Positions 18,131 through 26,769 of a DNA stretch of 64,000 nucleotides are shown one piece after another. Source of the stretch: Alkalibacterium sp. AK22 (GTDB lineage Bacteria > Bacillota > Bacilli > Lactobacillales > Carnobacteriaceae_A); NCBI RefSeq assembly GCF_000585255.1, contig NZ_JANL01000015.1, forward strand, positions 96,246 through 160,245, written 5' to 3'. Both the position numbers and the translations under genes were made by a program. Each line of letters opens with the position of its first letter. Position 1 is the first letter of the stretch. A model generated the notes under the pieces. The model was not told where the DNA came from and did not search any database. It saw only the letters and a program-made list of their open reading frames with translations.

Positions 18131-18177
18131 TCAGCGTCTATAGCTTCTTTCTGCGAGAAAGAAGCTATAGACGCTGA
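18131..18177. repeat. Perfect 21-bp inverted repeat with 5-base loop
   Basis: Arms 18131-18151 and 18157-18177 are exact reverse complements around TGCGA. No T run follows on either strand, so it is not a standard terminator. It lies 80 bases before the yadG-like gene, within its probable 5' UTR or promoter region. Confidence 0.85.
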
Positions 18178-18259
18178 AATCAGCTAACTAAAAATAAGCA
18201 CAGTTATGTTACAATGGGTGATGGCCAAGTACAGTAGAGAAAATAAGGAGACCATACAG

Positions 18260-19195
18260 ATGACAAACGCACTGGAAATAAAAGATTTAAAAAAAGTATA
18301 TGCCGGAGGGGTTGAAGCCCTCAAAAGTGTTGACCTGAAAGTGAAGGAGGGAGACTTTTATGCCCTGCTTGGACCAAATGGAGCCGGCAAGTCTACAACA
18401 ATTGGGATTATTACGTCTCTGGTCAATAAAACGGCCGGAGAAGTGAAAGTGTTCGGTTATGATCTGGACAAGGAGCTGATGCAGGTCAAGCAGCAGATTG
18501 GCCTGGTGCCTCAGGAATTCAACTTCAATCAGTTTGAAACCGTTCAGCAGATTGTAGTGAATCAGGCCGGTTACTATGGGGTCTCCCGCAAGGAAGCCTT
18601 GGAGCGCAGCGAGGTTTACTTAAAGCAGAGTGACTTGTGGGAAAAAAGGAATGTAAAAGCCCGTATGCTCTCGGGTGGGATGAAGCGCCGGCTGATGATT
18701 GCCCGGGCGCTGATGCATGAGCCGAAACTGCTGATTCTTGACGAACCAACAGCGGGGGTAGACATTGAGCTGAGGCGCGAAATGTGGAAGTTTCTCAAGG
18801 AACTGAATGCCAAAGGGACGACCATTATTTTAACAACGCATTATCTGGAGGAAGCAGAGATGCTCTGTCGAAATATTGGGATTATTCAAAAAGGCGAGCT
18901 GATCGAAGATACGAGCATGAAAGCGCTGCTGGCTAAACTGCAGTATGAGACCTTTATTTTAGATATTGAACCCAGTCACAGCCGGCCGGTGATCACTGGT
19001 TTTGACAGTGAGCTGCTTGAAGAGTCGACTCTGGCTGTCGAAGTGGCACGGGACCAGGGGATCAATGAGGTGTTCAGCCAGCTGACGGAGCAGGGAATCA
19101 AAGTTCTCTCCATGCGTAACAAGTCAAATAGGCTGGAAGAACTGTTCCTGAAACTGACAGAAGAAAAACTGATAGCGGAGGATTCACATGTTTAA
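18260..19195 (+). CDS. yadG: ABC-2 type exporter ATP-binding protein, YadG-like
   Basis: A 311-residue ATPase that energises the following ABC-2 permease. Walker A GPNGAGKST lies at residues 38-46, the signature LSGGMKRRL near 140, Walker B LLILDEPT near 160 and the switch histidine in LTTHYLEEAE. The frame extends 18 codons upstream, but ATG 18260 is preceded by AAGGAG and begins MTNALEIKDLKK, matching the family. From memory the whole chain, including its C-terminal region (QGINEVFSQL, LSMRNKSNRLEELF), is strikingly close to Escherichia coli YadG rather than to typical Gram-positive ABC-2 ATPases. Exported substrate is unknown. It overlaps the permease by 8 bases. Confidence 0.92.
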   Translation: MTNALEIKDLKKVYAGGVEALKSVDLKVKEGDFYALLGPNGAGKSTTIGIITSLVNKTAGEVKVFGYDLDKELMQVKQQIGLVPQEFNFNQFETVQQIVVNQAGYYGVSRKEALERSEVYLKQSDLWEKRNVKARMLSGGMKRRLMIARALMHEPKLLILDEPTAGVDIELRREMWKFLKELNAKGTTIILTTHYLEEAEMLCRNIGIIQKGELIEDTSMKALLAKLQYETFILDIEPSHSRPVITGFDSELLEESTLAVEVARDQGINEVFSQLTEQGIKVLSMRNKSNRLEELFLKLTEEKLIAEDSHV

Positions 19196-19958
19196 TTTAT
19201 ATATGACAGCACTTAAAAGTCTGGCGGTCAAGGAAACGAACCGGTACTTGAGGATTTGGGTCCAGACGCTGGTCCCACCGGTGATTACGACGTCTTTGTA
19301 TTTCGTCATTTTCGGAAATTTGATCGGCAGGCGGATTGGTGAAATGGGCGGCTTTTCCTATATGGAATTTATCGTGCCTGGCCTGATCATGATGTCGGTC
19401 ATCACCAGCTCTTATTCCAATGTATCCTCTTCCTTTTTCTCACAGAAGTTTCAGAAAAACATCGAAGAGCTGCTGATTGCACCCGTGCCGACACATATTA
19501 TCATGTGGGGCTTTGTGTTCGGGGGACTCGGACGGAGTATCCTTGTGGGGACACTGGTAACATCGATTTCACTCTTTTTTGTGCCGCTTCAGGTTTATGC
19601 CTGGCCAATCGTTATCCTGACCTTGCTCATGACATCGGTTGTCTTCTCACTGGCAGGACTGCTGAATGGGATCTTTGCCCAGTCTTTCGATGATGTGTCA
19701 ATCGTCCCGACCTTCGTCCTTCAGCCGCTGACTTATCTGGGTGGCGTCTTCTATTCGATTTCCATGCTGCCGCCGTTCTGGCGGGGCGTGTCACGGGTGA
19801 ACCCGATTGTTTATATGATTTCCGGCTTCCGTTTTGGTTTTTTAGGAGTCATTGATGTGCCAATCGTGTGGACAATGGGTATTTTGATTTTGTTCATCAT
19901 TGTGCTGTATACCGTCTGCTGGAACCTGATTGAAAAAGGCCGTGGCCTGAGAAGCTGA
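19188..19958 (+). CDS. yadH: ABC-2 type exporter permease, YadH-like
   Basis: A 256-residue inner-membrane permease with six predicted helices. It pairs with the overlapping YadG-like ATPase. The segments RIWVQTLVPPVIT, FIVPGLIMMSVIT, NIEELLIAPVPTH, PLTYLGGVFYS and the terminus KGRGLRS match E. coli YadH nearly word for word as I recall it. Such closeness across phyla for a membrane protein suggests horizontal transfer, although conservation of an old two-gene unit cannot be excluded. It ends 60 bases before a strong terminator. Substrate unknown. Confidence 0.92.
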   Translation: MFNLYMTALKSLAVKETNRYLRIWVQTLVPPVITTSLYFVIFGNLIGRRIGEMGGFSYMEFIVPGLIMMSVITSSYSNVSSSFFSQKFQKNIEELLIAPVPTHIIMWGFVFGGLGRSILVGTLVTSISLFFVPLQVYAWPIVILTLLMTSVVFSLAGLLNGIFAQSFDDVSIVPTFVLQPLTYLGGVFYSISMLPPFWRGVSRVNPIVYMISGFRFGFLGVIDVPIVWTMGILILFIIVLYTVCWNLIEKGRGLRS

Positions 19959-20018
19959 TTGAGCCTCCTAATTAAGTCGTCAAAATGAAATAGGTCAAGC
20001 TGAAAATACAAGAGGAAG

Positions 20019-20050
20019 AGGCTGCAGTTTTGGACTGCAGCCTTTTTTTT
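20019..20050 (+). terminator. Intrinsic terminator after the yadGH-like operon
   Basis: AGGCTGCAGT (20019-20028), a 5-base loop and ACTGCAGCCT (20034-20043), followed by seven Ts. Confidence 0.9.
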
Positions 20051-20430
20051 GATTTCCTTAGGTTGGGTCTGTCCTTCAGGCTGTACCTTCAGTCGTCGAG
20101 TTCTACATGAAGAGGAACGCCTGAACTACAGAAAAGCAGAAAACATACAAGTTCAGCATAACGAACTAGAGCTGGACTTCACTAATTAAAGGGACTGTTT
20201 AGTTTAGAAGCTGAATCAAAGCTTGAACTACAGCTAAAGTAAAATAGGCGCAGTTTGGATCAGATTCTCAAGAGCGAACTGCAGCTTCAAAGGTAATTTT
20301 GCTGACTGGCTTCTCCAATAAAGATGGGCAAGCCTCTATCAGCGGACAAAAGGGACAAAAATGGGGTAATGCACGAACTGGACGGGTCCTTTAATCAGCC
20401 TGACTTTAAAGGCTTAAAAAAAATAAGTAA
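20051..20430. other. Intergenic stretch with no recognisable feature
   Basis: I see no RBS-supported frame, terminator or clear repeat between the yadGH terminator and the marR promoter. Words such as GAACTAGAGCTG and GAACTACAG recur loosely, suggesting decayed sequence. Confidence 0.4.
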
Positions 20431-20436
20431 AAAGGC

Positions 20437-20465
20437 TTGCTTTTTTATCAGTTAACATGTAAAGT
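20437..20465 (+). promoter_or_regulatory. marR promoter with palindromic operator
   Basis: TTGCTT (20437-20442), a 17-base spacer and TAAAGT (20460-20465). The near-palindrome TTAACATGTAAA (20452-20463) covers the spacer end and -10, as expected for autorepression. A related perfect palindrome lies before the next gene. Confidence 0.55.
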
Positions 20466-20491
20466 AATAACTATAGAAAGGGAGGATACCG

Positions 20492-20929
20492 GTGAAGAAA
20501 AATACGCTTGGATCACTGATATGGGTTCGTGTTGCACGATTTACTCATCAGAGCGCCCGGTTGTCCAATGATTTCTTGAAACAGTATGATATTACCGCGG
20601 CCCAGTTCGATGTTTTGAACCAGGTCGGGACGTATCAGCCATTATCACAAAGTGAGCTGGCAGATAAAATCACAATTTCCGCCGGTGGCATGTCGCGCAT
20701 GTTGAGTAGGCTGGAGCGCGAGGGATATATCGAGCGGACAAGTGAGTGGAAAACCAAATGGATCAGTCTAACTGATCTGGGACAAAAAAAGCTGGACAGT
20801 GTATTTGAACAGCAGCTGGCTTTTCAGACCTCACTGATGGACGACTGCCTGAGTGAAGCAGAACAAAGGCAATTATACAAACTCATGACAAAAGTACAGA
20901 AGCATGCTGAAAAAAAATTAGACCGCTAA
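20492..20929 (+). CDS. MarR-family transcriptional regulator (MhqR-like)
   Basis: A 145-residue winged-helix repressor with GTG start behind GGGAGGATACCG. The core HTH is [34 protein letters not shown] at about residues 49-82, followed by the wing; helices at both ends give the dimer interface. The next two genes encode a ring-cleaving dioxygenase and an NAD(P)H-flavin reductase, the same functional set that MhqR controls in Bacillus subtilis, so it probably senses quinones or similar electrophiles. Cysteine is absent from the N-terminal half, so sensing is more likely by ligand than by thiol oxidation. Confidence 0.88.
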   Translation: MKKNTLGSLIWVRVARFTHQSARLSNDFLKQYDITAAQFDVLNQVGTYQPLSQSELADKITISAGGMSRMLSRLEREGYIERTSEWKTKWISLTDLGQKKLDSVFEQQLAFQTSLMDDCLSEAEQRQLYKLMTKVQKHAEKKLDR

Positions 20930-20947
20930 TTTTTTTTAGTGCATCAC

Positions 20948-20959
20948 TTGACTAGTCAA
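20948..20959. promoter_or_regulatory. Perfect 12-bp palindrome, probable MarR operator
   Basis: TTGACTAGTCAA lies between the marR stop and the RBS of the dioxygenase gene. It fits the consensus TTRACWWGTYAA shared with the site in the marR promoter. Confidence 0.55.
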
Positions 20960-20979
20960 TTTAAAAAAGGAGGAAAGCC

Positions 20980-21918
20980 ATGTCAACAATTCTAGGGCAT
21001 CACCACATCTCCATGCTGGTGAAGAATGCCAGAGAAACGGATCGGTTTTACAGAAAAATAATGGGTCTGAGACGGGTCAAAGTCACGGTCAACCAGGACG
21101 ATCCATCCATGTATCACCTCTTTTACGGTGACCAGGTCGGAAATCCCGGCTCAGGACTGACTTTTTTTGAAATGCCGAACATCGGGCGGACGCATCACGG
21201 GACAAATGCCATTACCCGCATCGGACTGATGGTCCCGACGGAAGAGAGCCTGAGTTACTGGAAAGCACGCTTTGAAGAAGCCGATGTTTATCACGGCAGC
21301 AGGACAACTTTCGCTCAACGTCCGGCGCTTAAATTCGAAGATCCGGATGGACTGAGACTGGTACTGGTGGTCGCTGGTGATGATGAAAAAGCAGACTTCC
21401 AGCCAGTGATTGCTTCTGAAGTGCCGGTTGAGCATCAAATCCGCGGCATGGGACCGATTGAAATCACGGTCAGAGATGGTGATCGCTTTTCTCATACGCT
21501 GACTGAACTGATGGGGTATAGACCTGTCTACAAAAATCAGATGGACAGTCTGTTTCAGACCGTCAATGCTGACAGTTACGGCGAAATACTGGTCAGGGAA
21601 GAGGACGGCCCCTTTGAACGTCCCGGAAGAGGCAGCGTGCACCACTTGGCCGTCCGGGTGAAAGAACCTGACGAGCTCACACACTGGGATCAGATGGCTA
21701 AGGACAATCACTTTGCCTCCTCAGGTCTTGTTGACCGCTATTATTTCGAAAGTCTGTATTTCCGTGAGTCTAACGGTATCCTGTTTGAGATCGCGACGGA
21801 CGGTCCTGGATACAGTGTGGATCAGGATGTGGCACATCTCGGAGAAAAACTGGTATTGCCGCCATTTCTGGAAGCCAGACGCAAAGAAATCGAGAGCCAG
21901 CTGACTCCTATCGATTGA
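20980..21918 (+). CDS. Ring-cleaving dioxygenase, VOC family (MhqO/MhqA-like)
   Basis: A 312-residue protein built of two tandem vicinal-oxygen-chelate modules. Each half shows a metal-ligand histidine near its N-terminus (GHHHISMLVKNA at residue 6; RGSVHHLAVRV near 212) and a glutamate near its C-terminus (LFEIATD near 268). B. subtilis relatives MhqA and MhqO are Fe-dependent dioxygenases thought to open hydroquinone or catechol rings. RBS AAAGGAGG. The gene follows marR by 50 bases with a palindromic operator between, and precedes a flavin reductase. Substrate assignment is by family and context. Confidence 0.88.
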   Translation: MSTILGHHHISMLVKNARETDRFYRKIMGLRRVKVTVNQDDPSMYHLFYGDQVGNPGSGLTFFEMPNIGRTHHGTNAITRIGLMVPTEESLSYWKARFEEADVYHGSRTTFAQRPALKFEDPDGLRLVLVVAGDDEKADFQPVIASEVPVEHQIRGMGPIEITVRDGDRFSHTLTELMGYRPVYKNQMDSLFQTVNADSYGEILVREEDGPFERPGRGSVHHLAVRVKEPDELTHWDQMAKDNHFASSGLVDRYYFESLYFRESNGILFEIATDGPGYSVDQDVAHLGEKLVLPPFLEARRKEIESQLTPID

Positions 21919-21937
21919 CACTGGTCCTCTTATATAT

Positions 21938-21967
21938 TTGACATAACCTATAAAAAATAAGTATATC
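21938..21967 (+). promoter_or_regulatory. Candidate promoter of the flavin reductase gene
   Basis: TTGACA (21938-21943), an 18-base spacer and TATATC (21962-21967). The start codon follows at 21985. Confidence 0.45.
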
Positions 21968-21984
21968 AAAGGAGAAAATAAATC

Positions 21985-22557
21985 ATGACAAACAAACTGA
22001 ACATTGGAATTATTTTAGGGAGTACAAGAGACGGCCGGGTTAGCCCGCAAGTTGGAAACTGGGTTAAGGAATTAGCCGACAGCCGAGACGATGCAAACTA
22101 TCAGATTGTTGATATTATGGAATATCAGCTGCCCTTTCTAGGCACAACAGATGGGACAGAGCCAGGCATTGCTGCCTGGAGTGAGAAAATCAACGAACTG
22201 GATGGCTTTGTCTTTATCGTGCAGGAATACAATCACGGTATGACTGGCGCGTTGAAAAATGCCATTGACCATCTGAGAGACGAGTGGCACGACAAGGCAG
22301 CCGGAATCGTCAGTTACGGATCGACCGGTGGTGCCAGAGCTGCCGAGCATCTGCGTGGTGTAATGGGTGAGCTGAAAGTGGCGGATGTCCGCGTGCACCC
22401 AACTCTGTCTCTCTTTACTGATTTTGAAAACTTCAGTGACTTCAAACCGGCTGACATGCATGAAGAAAATATTCATGCGATGCTGGATCAGGTCAGTGCC
22501 TGGAGTACTGCCCTCAGACCGATTCGAATCAGTGATGACGTCAATGTAGAAAAATAA
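21985..22557 (+). CDS. NAD(P)H-dependent FMN reductase / azoreductase-like flavodoxin-fold protein
   Basis: A 190-residue cytosolic flavodoxin-fold enzyme. ILGSTRDGR at residues 10-18 binds the FMN phosphate, and QEYNHGMTGALKNAIDHL near residue 78 matches the NADPH-dependent FMN reductase family signature (P/NEYNxSxPGxLKNAID). Two-electron reduction of quinones or azo compounds would keep them from redox cycling, complementing the adjacent ring-cleaving dioxygenase under MarR control. RBS AAAGGAG precedes the ATG. A clear terminator follows 17 bases after the stop. Confidence 0.9.
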   Translation: MTNKLNIGIILGSTRDGRVSPQVGNWVKELADSRDDANYQIVDIMEYQLPFLGTTDGTEPGIAAWSEKINELDGFVFIVQEYNHGMTGALKNAIDHLRDEWHDKAAGIVSYGSTGGARAAEHLRGVMGELKVADVRVHPTLSLFTDFENFSDFKPADMHEENIHAMLDQVSAWSTALRPIRISDDVNVEK

Positions 22558-22573
22558 GGTGACAGCAACAAGA

Positions 22574-22608
22574 AAGCAGGTTGGATTTTTCCGACCTGCT
22601 TTTTTTTG
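22574..22608 (+). terminator. Intrinsic terminator ending the MarR-linked cluster
   Basis: AGCAGGT-T-GG, a loop, CC-G-ACCTGCT and eight Ts. Confidence 0.88.
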
Positions 22609-22773
22609 CTGTTCACTCCTTTTAAATAAATCATACCAGGTAGACAAGGAGGATAAAGGCTGAATTAAGAAGAAAATTAGATTGTTCAAGGGGAAAAGGG
22701 AAGCTGATTGCTTAATAAAATAAGGTTTTACACTCAAAAACTTTATAATTTTTTGAACCTTAAACAGAAACAC

Positions 22774-22802
22774 TTGATTCACTTCGTGTTCGCTACTTTA
22801 TA
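22774..22802 (+). promoter_or_regulatory. Candidate promoter of the DASS symporter gene
   Basis: TTGATT (22774-22779), a 17-base spacer and TTTATA (22797-22802). It gives a 5' UTR of about 125 bases with a GGTCT/AGACC hairpin near 22860-22886. The stretch from 22609 to this promoter shows nothing else. Confidence 0.45.
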
Positions 22803-22935
22803 TTCGAAATGTCTGATAAACTGAGTACTATGCGCGCCTGACACAGGGTGTAGCCCGTTTGGTCTACTGGATAGGAGTCAGCAGACCAGGGCAAGTTGGA
22901 GGTAAGTGGAGAGAGAATAGGGGAGAAGATGCTTT

Positions 22936-24360
22936 ATGAGAATTGACTTTAAGAAACTGGGGATGGTTACCGGCCCCTTGTTGTTTGCCGTTATTTATTT
23001 TATCCCAGAACTGACGGGACTGGATGCCAGTCCGCGGGCTGTGCTGGCTGTTACAGCCTGGGTAGCAACTTGGTGGATTACAGAGGCGCTGCCGATACCC
23101 GCCACTTCACTGCTTCCGATTTTTCTGCTGCCGCTGACGGGTGGTGCCGACCAGGCTACCGCTTCAATGGCATACGGGAATCCGATTGTCTTTATGTACA
23201 TGGGCGGCTTTACAATTGCTCTGGGCATCGAAAAGTGGGACCTACACAAGCGAATCGCCATGAGCATCATTGCCTTGCTGGGAACCAGCAGCAGTCGTAT
23301 CATTATGGGCGTTGGTCTGGCCACAGCCTTTCTGTCAATGTGGATTTCCAATGCGGCCACCGCTTTGATGATGTTGCCGATTGCCCTGGCTCTGATTAAG
23401 GAGATCAGAGAAAAAGAGTTTTTAAATGAAGATTCCTTTCAGAAATTTGCCAAAGGTCTGCTGCTAACCGTGGCCTACTCGGCATCCATTGGAGGCCTGG
23501 CGACGATTGTTGGTTCTGTACCCAATGCTGCTTTAGTGGCAGTGGCTTCCAATATGCTGGGACAGACCATCACCTTTGCCGACTGGTTTACTTTTGGTAT
23601 CATCGTCACCCTGATTCTGCTGGTGGTCCTGTATGTGTATATCACAAAAATCAAGTTTAAAGTAGAGGATGAAGGAGAGATTTCATCTGAATTTGCCAGA
23701 GAACAGCTGAAGGAACTGGGGCCAATGTCGACCGAGGAAAAATATGTGCTGACCATCTTTTCCCTTACCGGCCTGCTCTGGATCTTCGGCGGATTTTTGC
23801 CCTTTGAACTCTCGGATACGACGATATCCATGCTTGGAGCAACCACGCTCTTTGTGATTCCAAATACCAAAGGTGGCCGTCTGCTCGACTGGTTTGACAT
23901 GAAAGGCCTGTCCTGGGGCCTACTCCTTCTTTTCGGGGGCGGGCTGTCTCTGGCCGCTGCCTTTGAGTCTTCCGGCCTGACGGTCTGGTTCGGCGAGATC
24001 CTGTCCAACCTGGACCGGTTCAACTATCTGCTGATCCTGATCATTCTGACCGCTACGGTACTGTTTATGACAGAGATCATGTCCAATACAGCTGTTTCCA
24101 ATATGCTGATGCCGATCAGTGTCGGCCTGGCTGCGGGAATTGGTGTGGAGCCATACGGGATCATGGCTGTTGTGGCTCTAGCCTCGTCCTGTGCCTTCAT
24201 GCTGCCGATATCGACACCGCCGAATGCAGCAGTGTTCGGTGCGGACCTGCTAGATATCGAAGATATGATGAAAGCCGGCTTTTGGATGAACATGGTCGGG
24301 ATTGTTGTTATCGTTTTTGCCGTTTATGTTCTCCAGCCTGTCTTGCTGAGCTTTGGATAA
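22936..24360 (+). CDS. DASS/SLC13-family sodium:anion (dicarboxylate) symporter
   Basis: A 474-residue polytopic membrane protein with about eleven helices and two re-entrant loops. The paired substrate/sodium motifs of this family are visible as SNAATALMMLP (near residue 137) and SNTAVSNMLMP (near residue 386); the first has Ala where SNT is usual. WWITEALPIPATSLLPI near residue 48 is also a family signature. Likely cargo is a C4-dicarboxylate or similar anion imported with Na+. It is monocistronic. Malic enzyme 7 kb upstream would be a plausible consumer of imported malate, but this link is only inference. Confidence 0.88.
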   Translation: MRIDFKKLGMVTGPLLFAVIYFIPELTGLDASPRAVLAVTAWVATWWITEALPIPATSLLPIFLLPLTGGADQATASMAYGNPIVFMYMGGFTIALGIEKWDLHKRIAMSIIALLGTSSSRIIMGVGLATAFLSMWISNAATALMMLPIALALIKEIREKEFLNEDSFQKFAKGLLLTVAYSASIGGLATIVGSVPNAALVAVASNMLGQTITFADWFTFGIIVTLILLVVLYVYITKIKFKVEDEGEISSEFAREQLKELGPMSTEEKYVLTIFSLTGLLWIFGGFLPFELSDTTISMLGATTLFVIPNTKGGRLLDWFDMKGLSWGLLLLFGGGLSLAAAFESSGLTVWFGEILSNLDRFNYLLILIILTATVLFMTEIMSNTAVSNMLMPISVGLAAGIGVEPYGIMAVVALASSCAFMLPISTPPNAAVFGADLLDIEDMMKAGFWMNMVGIVVIVFAVYVLQPVLLSFG

Positions 24361-24375
24361 ACGGGATAGCTCAAA

Positions 24376-24411
24376 AAAACAGTGCCCCCCGAATGAGGCA
24401 CTGTTTTTTTA
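24376..24411. terminator. Bidirectional terminator between DASS gene and hydroxyacid dehydrogenase gene
   Basis: AACAGTGCC and GGCACTGTT are a perfect 9-bp stem with A and T runs on both sides. Confidence 0.85.
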
Positions 24412-24537
24412 TAGACGGAAGACTTGACGCATCGAATGGGATGCAAGGAGGGACTAGCCTCTTGCTCAGCAGACAAGGCTCTTTCTGAAGTCAGTTGGCT
24501 GAATTTCGGACAGTTAATCAGCTGGGTTTCCTCCTGG

Positions 24538-25623
24538 TCAAAATGACGAAATAGAAACGTCGAGAGCTTCCAGATAATGCATGGATTCAAGGATGATATC
24601 CGGAGTGGCATCGGGAACAGCAAGGGTGAAGGTTTCATTGGAGCTAGAAGCAAAATCAGCAATGGCTTTCATTTTTCCATTCAGACCATCATGGACCCCA
24701 AAGGCTTCCAGCTTATGGGGGAAACCGCAGGATGCGTAGAAGGATTGAAGTTGACGGACTTCATCTGTATTGCCTGCAGCGGCCAGCTGTACCAGGATAC
24801 CGTAAGCGACTTTGATTCCATGTTCAAAAGTGTGAGTTTCCTTGACTAAAGACATGCCGTTATGGACCGCGTGGGCACCTGCCATGCGTCCATATTCACC
24901 GGCAAAGCCGCCGACTGTGCCGGCAACGGCGATGATTGCTTCGACCACCCGTTCAAAAGCAGGGGTGATCCTCTGCTCTTCTAGACTTCGGATAGCTTCC
25001 TGGCTGTCTGAAAGCAGGATATCCCGAGTCACTTCGGCTGTTTGGAGGCCCACAGAAACCATGGCCGGTAGCGGACCATCCAGGTGTTGGGTGATCCCTT
25101 CCGCTTCATACCACTTAGCCAGCGTATCTCCGATTCCGCCCAGCAGGTAAGCCTTGGGCGACTCGACCAGAAGGGACAGGTCCAGCAGACAGAGAAAAGC
25201 AGCCTGGGTGTAGTAATCCACCGATTTAAACGTATGATCAGGATGATAGACAGCTGATACAGGGGTATAGGCCGCGCAAGTGCCCAGAACGGTCGGGACC
25301 ATCACATACTGGACGCCCAGTAATTCGGCAGTCCCCTTAGCTGTATCCAGAGCTTTGCCTCCACCGATGCCAATCACACAGTCGCTGTCTTTAGCCATAG
25401 CGGCCAGGCGGGCCATGTCTTCATTGGAAGCGGTCCGGTCATAGCAAAGAACCGGGCAGGTCAAAGCTCCCGGATAGTGTTTCAAGAAAGCGGCGTAAGA
25501 CTGCTCGCCGGTAATGATGACCGGTTTCTTGAAATGAGCGACTTTCTCATCCAAATAGGACAAAGCTCCTGGCTGACAGATGTACTGATCGGGACCACTT
25601 CTAACGACTTGACTTAATTTCAT
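24538..25623 (-). CDS. Iron-containing alcohol dehydrogenase family, HcxA/YbdH-like 2-hydroxycarboxylate dehydrogenase
   Basis: A 361-residue cytosolic oxidoreductase of the glycerol-dehydrogenase-like branch. GIGGGKALDTAKG (near residue 90) binds the dinucleotide, and TCAAYTPVSAVY, GIGDTLAKWYEA, AHAVHNG and HGIKVAYGILVQ match E. coli HcxA (YbdH). HcxA is reported to reduce 2-oxoglutarate and 2-oxobutanoate with NADPH. Two ATGs at 25626 and 25623 are possible; the AAAGTGGG element fits 25623 better, and an upstream GTG at 25635 has no RBS. It is second in an operon with a BASS transporter whose leader carries an Ile-codon attenuator, so a branched or C4 2-oxoacid substrate is attractive. Confidence 0.85.
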   Translation of the reverse strand: MKLSQVVRSGPDQYICQPGALSYLDEKVAHFKKPVIITGEQSYAAFLKHYPGALTCPVLCYDRTASNEDMARLAAMAKDSDCVIGIGGGKALDTAKGTAELLGVQYVMVPTVLGTCAAYTPVSAVYHPDHTFKSVDYYTQAAFLCLLDLSLLVESPKAYLLGGIGDTLAKWYEAEGITQHLDGPLPAMVSVGLQTAEVTRDILLSDSQEAIRSLEEQRITPAFERVVEAIIAVAGTVGGFAGEYGRMAGAHAVHNGMSLVKETHTFEHGIKVAYGILVQLAAAGNTDEVRQLQSFYASCGFPHKLEAFGVHDGLNGKMKAIADFASSSNETFTLAVPDATPDIILESMHYLEALDVSISSF

Positions 25624-25689
25624 CATAAAACCCACTTTCTATTATTTTGACTGCTTTAAAGGTAATTGCTCTTGATTGAAATAAGTGTT

Positions 25690-26664
25690 TCAGGCACTTG
25701 CCGGATTTGGTGTTTCGGCAGCTGCAAGCTGACTTTCTTTTCGGTCCTTTTTCCGGCAAAAGCTGGCATAAATCGTCCCGAATAGGGTATGGACGATGGC
25801 TCCTGCGGCGGCGGCTAAAGCGGTAGCGGGTGAGAAGTGAGCTAGACCCAGACTGGCAGCCAGCCCGGTATTTTGCAGTCCGACTTCGATTGCAACCGAA
25901 CGGGTCGTTGCCGTGTCACGCTTCAAGAGGCCGCACACCAGATAGCTGATGCCGTAGCCGCTGAGATTATGGAGCCAGACAGCCAGGAAGATGACCGGAC
26001 CGGTACTCAGCAGGTTACCCTGGTTGACCGATACAGTGGCTCCCAAAACGACCAGTACGGCCAGAGAGGACAGGGTTGGTAAAAATGTTTCCACTTTGGC
26101 TGTGCGTTCACCGAGTCCTTTACTGATCAGCAGGCCCAGGAGAACAGGGACGAGGACGACTTGTATAATCGAGAAAAACAGAGTCCAGAAATCGACACTC
26201 AAGTAGGCGCCACCGTATAGGGACAGCATGGCCGGAGCCAGAAAAGGAGCCAGCAGAGTCGAAACAGAGGTCGCACTGATTGATAGCGGCAGATCCCCGT
26301 TGGCCAAGTAGGCAATCACATTAGAGGATGTGCCGCCAGGGACACTACCGACCAGGATGAGCCCGATCGCTATCTCAGCGGGCAACTGGAACAGCCGGGC
26401 AAGAAGGAAGGCGGACAGCGGCATGAACAGGTACTGGGCAAAAACAACGATAAAGACCTGCCAGGGCTTTTTCATGACCGCGCTAAAATCCGCCGGCTTC
26501 ATGGTGAGGCCCATGGTGAACATGATGAACTGCAGAACATACGTAGTGTAGCCGGATGCCCACAAAAAGCTTATCGGGAAGAACAAAGAGACTGCAGCGA
26601 CAGCCACCACAATCCAGGAAAGATACTGTGTAAATGTCTGATTAACTTTTTCGAATACGTGCAT
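25690..26664 (-). CDS. Bile acid:sodium symporter (BASS) family transporter
   Basis: A 324-residue membrane protein with nine or ten helices. Family features are FTMGLTMKPADF (near residue 50), LVGSVPGGTSSNVIAYLANGD (near 105) and VEIGLQNTGLA-type IEVGLQNTGLAASL (near 262). Bacterial and plastid BASS carriers move pyruvate, 2-oxoacids, pantoate-like acids or glucosinolates with Na+, so the name does not imply bile acids. RBS AAAAAAGGGGT. It is first in the operon with the HcxA-like dehydrogenase, after a 250-base leader with an attenuator, which suggests import of a 2-oxo- or 2-hydroxyacid. Confidence 0.88.
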   Translation of the reverse strand: MHVFEKVNQTFTQYLSWIVVAVAAVSLFFPISFLWASGYTTYVLQFIMFTMGLTMKPADFSAVMKKPWQVFIVVFAQYLFMPLSAFLLARLFQLPAEIAIGLILVGSVPGGTSSNVIAYLANGDLPLSISATSVSTLLAPFLAPAMLSLYGGAYLSVDFWTLFFSIIQVVLVPVLLGLLISKGLGERTAKVETFLPTLSSLAVLVVLGATVSVNQGNLLSTGPVIFLAVWLHNLSGYGISYLVCGLLKRDTATTRSVAIEVGLQNTGLAASLGLAHFSPATALAAAAGAIVHTLFGTIYASFCRKKDRKESQLAAAETPNPASA

Positions 26665-26769
26665 AAAACATACCCCTTTTTTATGAATGAGTGTAAAATC
26701 TGTCTACGTGTGGTGACTCAAAACTCCTTTCCAGTCGAACAGCTAGACCCGAGGTTAAAGAATAGAAAA

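Noticed and set aside
20948..20953. TTGACT as a -35 element for the dioxygenase gene
   Set aside because: A -10 at 17 bases would fall on the start codon; the site is better read as half of a palindromic operator.
25690..26664. True bile-acid transport
   Set aside because: The family name is historical; nothing in the locus relates to bile, and bacterial members carry diverse organic acids.
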